Assembly (NCBI GenBank): GCA_025458335.1
Contig: JALOSQ010000030.1
Coordinates: 1-32,935, forward strand
Direction: 5' to 3'
DNA length: 32,935 nucleotides
From: Ideonella sp.
GTDB lineage: Bacteria; Pseudomonadota; Gammaproteobacteria; Burkholderiales; Burkholderiaceae_C
The number at the start of each line of letters is the position of its first letter. The stretch's first letter is position 1. The position numbers and the translations under genes are program-made. Positions 28,901-32,935 of this stretch are shown here, piece after piece. Under the pieces are notes generated by a model, which did no database searches, had not been told where the DNA came from, and saw only the letters and a list, made by a program, of their open reading frames with translations.

Positions 28901-29328
28901 AACCGGAACCCAGGGCCGACGATCCGGAACTCGCCTACCACCAGCGGGTGGTGCACTACGTCGAGGACAACGAGACCAACATCGAGGTGATGCGCGGCAT
29001 CCTGGCGCAACGCCCGCAGGTCCGGCTCGAGGTGTCGACCACGGTGGCCCAGGGCCTGGCACGGTTGGCTCGCCAGCGAGTCGACCTGATCCTGCTCGAC
29101 ATGCACCTGCCCGACGGCACCGGCCTCGACGTGCTGGCGGCGCTTCGTGCCGATCCGGCGCTGCGATCGGTCCCGGTCGTCGTGGTGTCGGCGGATGCGA
29201 TGGCCAGCCAGGTCGACGCGGCGCTCGCTGCCGGTGCGTCGGCGTACCTCACCAAGCCGGTGAGCGTGTCCGAGCTGCTGCGGGTCGTCGACCAGCGGCT
29301 CGACGAGGCCGACACCGCCTTCGGCTGA
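25990..29328 (+). CDS. Hybrid sensor histidine kinase (MASE1-like TM, CHASE-like, PAS, HisKA, HATPase_c, REC)
   Basis: Multi-TM N-terminus; PAS QRFRNILNTVPIGVVYTDLSGQIRQANPKFCELLGYS; HisKA SRMSHELRTPLNAMLGFAQLL; HATPase TNLLTNAVKYNRDGG/DTGLGMTDEQL/GTGIGLVIS; REC YVEDNETNIEVM...LILLDMHLPDGTG...YLTKPVS. Confidence 0.94.
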   Translation: MTTTTSAVPLDSAAGPSSTRLPESRLATHPGAARSSRPTDTHPSRTGRPMPRASAPPWALVVAGTAIAYAVLGWLGMLLAISPSPASPMYPAAGLALAATLVFGLPAAIGTALGSVAVNLGHATSLGPIGPSTVAAAAAIGAGATLQALAARALLRQVFRVAPGLTEPRDVLRFMAVGAGCCAISASVAHAALVATGAIPPSGLAVSWLTWLVGDALGVLIGAPIALTLIGQPRSDWAPRRVNVGLPLMVATAVTALAIVLVQSWEREQAAQQTEAAARQVRSALEVRARDAQHALEAVRGAIAVTGGVDRALFATLAAPWLAADMPVSAIAWFVPVPPGQAAALEAAVRAEGRPEFASYRVFNLPDPGQSTAAPIGPGEEVLAMRFVEPLAGQQEALGVNLLSIGAAREAARSTIANGRAATSDPFVLNPGTSGSGTVVAVHGAVRVPDGSGAGALRGVVSVVLRLDDLVLPALSAAPAGTVLCLFDADAPEPVRRLWGTPGCEAAGPHDEPLQRSTVSVAGQVWQVAVRRDASAPEGLGPTNVWMFALLGLLATAMFGALMLIVTGRTRRIEAAVRARTAQLEAQARERARAESALRESEQRFRNILNTVPIGVVYTDLSGQIRQANPKFCELLGYSPDELAQRRAQDLTDEQDLNQEMELSVRLVRGELPGYRLNKRYIARDGRRVWVRSVVSTLRDENGQPRRIVGVAEDITEQLRLAEAERARETAEAANRAKSDFLSRMSHELRTPLNAMLGFAQLLELDQRSPLSDAQRPWVSQIQQAGWHLLEMINDVLDLSRIESGTLRLQLEPIDIREQVDASAALIERDALRRGLTLSTHIDPAAARVVGDATRVKQILTNLLTNAVKYNRDGGRIELTTRLAADGHRVEIDVSDTGLGMTDEQLAHLFEPFNRLGRERTSTEGTGIGLVISRRLAELMDGLLTARSRSGEGSRFVLSLPRAPVADTAAEPEPRADDPELAYHQRVVHYVEDNETNIEVMRGILAQRPQVRLEVSTTVAQGLARLARQRVDLILLDMHLPDGTGLDVLAALRADPALRSVPVVVVSADAMASQVDAALAAGASAYLTKPVSVSELLRVVDQRLDEADTAFG

Positions 29329-29396
29329 CGCCCGGCCCTGCGCGCGACCGACGCGGGGTCGGGGCAAGCGCCGTCCGACCGCCCTTCACGTCGGCT

Positions 29397-30620
29397 TCAG
29401 GGGAACGCAAAGCTCAGCGGCGGCACCGCGGGCAGATTGAGATTGACGTCCTGCTCCTTCACGGTCGCGAAGCCCGGCGCGGTGGCCTCGGCCCGGTACA
29501 GCCCGGCCGCCGGGGCATCGGCGGTCAGCGTGATCGAGGCCGGGCTGGCCGCGTAGGCCGCCCGCTGGGGTGCTGCTATCGGCAACGAGAAGCCGAAGGA
29601 ACCGTCGGCCGCATTGACCGGGCGCCCGGCGACTTCGACCGTGCGACCGCCCGCCAGGGCCTGCAGGATGCGCACGGTCGAGAGGTTGTCCGTCACCGGT
29701 GGGGTCAGCGCGACGGCGCCGTCGATCGTGCGCTCGGCACTCGTCGGCGGCGCGATGCGGACCGTGGCGGAGCCCACCAGCGTCGGCGTGGCCGCCTGCA
29801 CCGGGACGCCGGTGATCACGGCAGTGGCGCGACCCGGCGCGGTGACCACCAGGTCGTACGCCCCGGGAGGCAACAGGTTGAGCTCGAAGCGCCCCTCCTG
29901 GCCGCTGCCGGACGCGACGGGCGGCGTCGCCCGGATCACGCGCCCGCCCTGCTGGACCGACACGGAGGTGGACCCCGACGCGATGGCCGGGTCGACGAAT
30001 CCGATGACACGCAATCCGGCGTCGCTCAGGCGCGGCAGCACGGCAATGACCGGCTTGAGCAGGAACTTGCCCGAGTTCCCCGCCCTGACGACCGAGCGGC
30101 AGGCGTCGAAGTCGAGCACCACGTCGGCCAGCTGGCCCTCGGGCACGGTGATGTCGACGTTCAGCTTGAGGCCCGTCTGCTGGCCGCTCGGCGTGTCGAG
30201 GGGTCGCTCGCTGCCGCCAGTTGGCTTGACGGAATTGGCCAGCGGGTTGCCGGGCGTGTTCTGTGCGAGCAGGAGACGCAGTTGCGTGTACGTGCCGGCG
30301 GGCAGCTCGGCCTGGCCGAGCTCGGCGATCACGCCGTTGGTGAGCTTGAGCAGGTCGAAGCGCCGCGGAGCGTCTGCGAAGTCGACCACCGTGCGCCAGC
30401 CGGCGTCCGTTTCGCCCGCTGACGCCACCTGGTGCACCTGCACCGCGCGGATCGCCACGTTCACCTCGTCGTAGCCGCAGGCCGGCGCATCGGTCAGGCC
30501 GATCCGGAGCGTGCCCGACTGGGGCGAGCCGGTGCCGCCGATGCCACCGCCGCACGCCGCCATCGCGAGCACGAGTCCGGCGGCGAATGCGGTCTTGAGC
30601 CACTGCAGCGTCTTGTTCAT
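29397..30620 (-). CDS. DUF4382-domain putative lipoprotein
   Basis: MNKTLQWLKTAFAAGLVLAMAACGGG (lipobox), GTLRIGLTDAPACGYDEVNVAIRAVQVHQ...FDLLKLTNGVIAELGQAELPAGTYTQLRLLL. Confidence 0.85.
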   Translation of the reverse strand: MNKTLQWLKTAFAAGLVLAMAACGGGIGGTGSPQSGTLRIGLTDAPACGYDEVNVAIRAVQVHQVASAGETDAGWRTVVDFADAPRRFDLLKLTNGVIAELGQAELPAGTYTQLRLLLAQNTPGNPLANSVKPTGGSERPLDTPSGQQTGLKLNVDITVPEGQLADVVLDFDACRSVVRAGNSGKFLLKPVIAVLPRLSDAGLRVIGFVDPAIASGSTSVSVQQGGRVIRATPPVASGSGQEGRFELNLLPPGAYDLVVTAPGRATAVITGVPVQAATPTLVGSATVRIAPPTSAERTIDGAVALTPPVTDNLSTVRILQALAGGRTVEVAGRPVNAADGSFGFSLPIAAPQRAAYAASPASITLTADAPAAGLYRAEATAPGFATVKEQDVNLNLPAVPPLSFAFP

Positions 30621-31471
30621 GGCGAGACGTCCTCCGCGCCGGAACCGCCGGCCATGCGGCGTTCCTCGAAGTAGTAGATGCCCAGCCCGACGCGGGCCCG
30701 CGGCTGCGGGTCGTCCTGCGGACCGAGCTCGGCGTCGCGCCGTGACAGCCAGGCGTCGAAGTGCTCCAGCAGCGCCTGCGCCTGCGTCGCGCTGAGGCGA
30801 CGGAACTCCGGCAGTTCGTCCACCGGAATGCTGTCGTACATCACCTTTCGCTGGAACCGCGGGTCGGTCGCGCCGTGCCGGATGTTGTGGTCGATCGTCT
30901 CGATGAGGTCGGCCACGTCGTGGCCGAGGATCAGGAGCTTGTCGGCCTCGCTTCGCTGGGGCACGTAGGCCCGGGCGACCGGCACGAAGCGGCCGTCGTC
31001 CTGGGCCGCGACCGCACCCACGTGCAGCAGTTCGTCCAGCACGGCGCGCGCGGGCATGTCGCCGCTGTGCAGGCGCACGAGTTCCGAGAAGCTCGGATCG
31101 CCGTCGATCGGCAGCGGCACTGGCGTACCGCGGGCGTCGTGGAACCGCGGATCGCGGATCCAGCCGGCCAGCACACGCGCGGCGCGGTTGTAGCGCTCGC
31201 TAGCCAACGCCTCGGCCGGCTCGGCGTCGCCGCGGGCCCAGCGCTGCACGTCCTTGCGCGTCAGCCCGGTGAGGATCGAGACCCGCGACAGGCTCGGCCG
31301 CTTGCCTGGCAGGCCGAAGTCGGCTAGCGCCACGTCGACGTAAGCCTGCTTGGCCAGCGCCTCGAACGCCCCGAACGCGACGCCGTGACGCAAGAGCACG
31401 CGCACGAGTGGCCGCAGCAGCCGAAGGACGGCGGCGGCGAGCACCTGGTTCGAGACCGTGGGGGCGTCCAT
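30617..31471 (-). CDS. DUF6502-family protein
   Basis: AAAVLRLLRPLVRVLLRHGVAFGAFEALAKQAYVDVALADFGLPGKRPSLSRVSILTGLTRKDVQRW. Start uncertain (ATG 31471 or ATG 31492); stop overlaps the lipoprotein start. Confidence 0.78.
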   Translation of the reverse strand: MDAPTVSNQVLAAAVLRLLRPLVRVLLRHGVAFGAFEALAKQAYVDVALADFGLPGKRPSLSRVSILTGLTRKDVQRWARGDAEPAEALASERYNRAARVLAGWIRDPRFHDARGTPVPLPIDGDPSFSELVRLHSGDMPARAVLDELLHVGAVAAQDDGRFVPVARAYVPQRSEADKLLILGHDVADLIETIDHNIRHGATDPRFQRKVMYDSIPVDELPEFRRLSATQAQALLEHFDAWLSRRDAELGPQDDPQPRARVGLGIYYFEERRMAGGSGAEDVSP

Positions 31472-31643
31472 CTCTTGGGATGATCGTCCCATCAAGAACG
31501 GATCTCAACGCAAGCTTGTGATGGCTTGTAAGCACTGAGGGCCTTGTTCGGGCGGCGGTCGACGCCGACGCGAACGGTGCCTCAATCCCGACGGCATGAG
31601 CGAAGTAGTAAGTGTGCATTTGCTCACTTGATTCCGTGCCGGT

Positions 31644-31670
31644 TTAGCACTCGCGCGCGTCGAGTGCTAA
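31644..31670 (+). promoter_or_regulatory. CIRCE element (HrcA operator) upstream of rpoH
   Basis: TTAGCACTC-GCGCGCGTC-GAGTGCTAA: exact match to the CIRCE consensus TTAGCACTC-N9-GAGTGCTAA; 41 nt before rpoH ATG. Confidence 0.96.
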
Positions 31671-31711
31671 AGTCGCGGAACCTTACGGGTTTCCATGAGG
31701 TCAACAACTGC

Positions 31712-32656
31712 ATGAACACGCCCACCCCCTCGGCTGTGAACCCCGGCGTCGGCACGCTCGCGCTGCGCGACCCGTGGGCCATGGTGCCCTCGCTGGGCAA
31801 CCTCGACGCCTATGTCACCGCGGTCAACCGCATGCCGATGCTGACGGCCGAAGAGGAGCGCTCCCTGGCGCGCCGTTTCCGCGACACGGGCGACCTGCAC
31901 GCGGCGGGGCAGATGGTGCTGTCGCACCTGCGCCTGGTGGTGTCGGTGTCGCGGCAGTACCTGGGCTACGGACTGCCGCAGGGCGACCTGATCCAGGAAG
32001 GCAATGTCGGCCTGATGAAGGCCGTCAAGCGCTTCGACCCCGAGCAGGGCGTGCGGCTCGTCAGCTATGCGCTGCACTGGATCAAGGCCGAGATCCACGA
32101 GTACATCCTGCGCAACTGGCGCATGGTGAAGGTGGCCACCACCAAGGCCCAGCGCAAGCTGTTCTTCAACCTGCGCTCGATGAAGCAAGGCCTCAAGGGC
32201 GAGGCGGCCGACGGCGAGACCCACCGCGCCACGCTGACGCCCGCCGAGGCCAACCGTGTCGCCCGCGAACTGAACGTCAAGCCGGAAGAGGTCCTCGAGA
32301 TGGAGACTCGCCTCGCCGGCGGCGACATCGCGCTGGAGGCCCCCGTCGAGGATGGCGAGGAGGCGTTCTCGCCGATCGCCTACCTGGCTGACGAATCCAG
32401 CGAGCCGACGCGCGTGCTGGAGGCCCGTCGGCGCGACCGGATCGCGGGTGAAGGCATCCTGCAGGCCCTCGAGGTGCTGGACGCGCGCAGCCGGCGGATC
32501 GTCGAGGAGCGCTGGCTCAAGGTCAACGACGACGCCAGTGGCGGCATGACGCTGCACGAACTCGCCGCCGAGTACGGGGTGAGCGCTGAGCGGATCCGGC
32601 AGATCGAGTCCGCGGCGATGAAGAAGATGCGCAAGGCCCTCGAGGCGCGGCCCTGA
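31712..32656 (+). CDS. rpoH: RNA polymerase heat-shock sigma factor RpoH (sigma-32)
   Basis: LSHLRLVVSVSRQYLGYGLPQGDLIQEGNVGLMKAVKRFDPEQGVRLVSYALHWIKAEIHEYILRNWRMVKVATTKAQRKLFFNLRSMK (RpoH box); 4.2 region LHELAAEYGVSAERIRQIESAAMKKMRKAL. Start corrected to 31712. Confidence 0.97.
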   Translation: MNTPTPSAVNPGVGTLALRDPWAMVPSLGNLDAYVTAVNRMPMLTAEEERSLARRFRDTGDLHAAGQMVLSHLRLVVSVSRQYLGYGLPQGDLIQEGNVGLMKAVKRFDPEQGVRLVSYALHWIKAEIHEYILRNWRMVKVATTKAQRKLFFNLRSMKQGLKGEAADGETHRATLTPAEANRVARELNVKPEEVLEMETRLAGGDIALEAPVEDGEEAFSPIAYLADESSEPTRVLEARRRDRIAGEGILQALEVLDARSRRIVEERWLKVNDDASGGMTLHELAAEYGVSAERIRQIESAAMKKMRKALEARP

Positions 32657-32781
32657 GGGCCTGTGTCGCCCGGGGCGTCGCCTGACGACCCCGGCGCCGG
32701 TCGAACGCGCGTTCGCGAAACGCGTCTGCTCAAGGCCGACGCACGGCTCACTGGCTCGGCGCGAGCGGACTGTGTCGGCGC

Positions 32782-32935
32782 TCAGGCGCCGGCCAGCAGC
32801 TTCTGCAGATCCGATGCCAGGGCCTGCGCACCGGTCCCGTAGCGCACGAACAGGCGCACCCGGCCCTGCGGGTCGAACACGTACGAGCCGGCGGTGTGGT
32901 CGATGCTGTAGCTGCCCGGGGACTTGCCCGGGACC
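32782..32935 (-). CDS. SCO1/SenC-family protein, C-terminal part (truncated by window end)
   Basis: Own translation of minus strand: VPGKSPGSYSIDHTAGSYVFDPQGRVRLFVRYGTGAQALASDLQKLLAGA*; SCO C-terminal pattern YSIDHTAGSYVFDP.GR.RLF.RYG. Confidence 0.85.
   Translation of the reverse strand, partial: VPGKSPGSYSIDHTAGSYVFDPQGRVRLFVRYGTGAQALASDLQKLLAGA

Noticed and set aside
27199-29367. 722-aa minus-strand ORF antisense to the histidine kinase
   Set aside because: Mirror frame of a GC-rich gene; no domain signature.
32703-32714. 12-bp palindrome GAACGCGCGTTC downstream of rpoH
   Set aside because: Overlaps alternative pairings (CGCGTT...AACGCG) in CG-rich sequence; no context suggesting an operator or terminator.
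1-32935. CRISPR arrays, tRNA/rRNA genes, IS elements, phage or toxin-antitoxin modules
   Set aside because: No regularly spaced repeats, cloverleaf-like sequence, transposase/integrase ORF or terminal inverted repeats were recognised. Gene content is typical core chromosome.

Overview
This is a high-GC chromosomal window, probably from a Burkholderiales (beta-proteobacterial) genome. I inferred that from gene order and protein character, not from a search. The left third is the distal dcw cell-division/cell-wall cluster: ftsW(3')-murG-murC-ddl-ftsQ-ftsA-ftsZ-lpxC. It is followed by small membrane proteins, a YqiA-like hydrolase, mpl, DUF6152 and membrane proteins, a glycosyltransferase/acyltransferase pair, lysS, a PNPOx-like protein, a degenerate HD-GYP protein, an enoyl-CoA hydratase, a DUF3108/M61/DUF3429/dsbC/ubiH gene run, ychF, a large hybrid histidine kinase, a DUF6502 + DUF4382 lipoprotein pair, rpoH and the 3' end of an SCO-family gene. 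No tRNA, rRNA, CRISPR array or mobile element was recognised. Main points of interest: (1) ftsA is interrupted by an exact 17-bp tandem duplication (5166-5199). It splits the gene into two ORFs joined by an ATGA stop/start overlap, with no conserved residue lost. (2) A perfect CIRCE operator (TTAGCACTC-N9-GAGTGCTAA) lies 41 nt upstream of rpoH. (3) A recurrent CTAGAAT -10-like motif lies upstream of lpxC, mpl, lysS and ychF. For lpxC and mpl it lies so close to the ATG that leaderless mRNAs are predicted. (4) Several hairpins sit in intergenic regions, including one at 17409-17442 with a stop codon at its apex. (5) An unlisted 59-aa membrane protein ORF lies downstream of lpxC. (6) One HD-GYP protein appears to have lost its catalytic HD dyad. 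No clearly new multi-gene system was identified.
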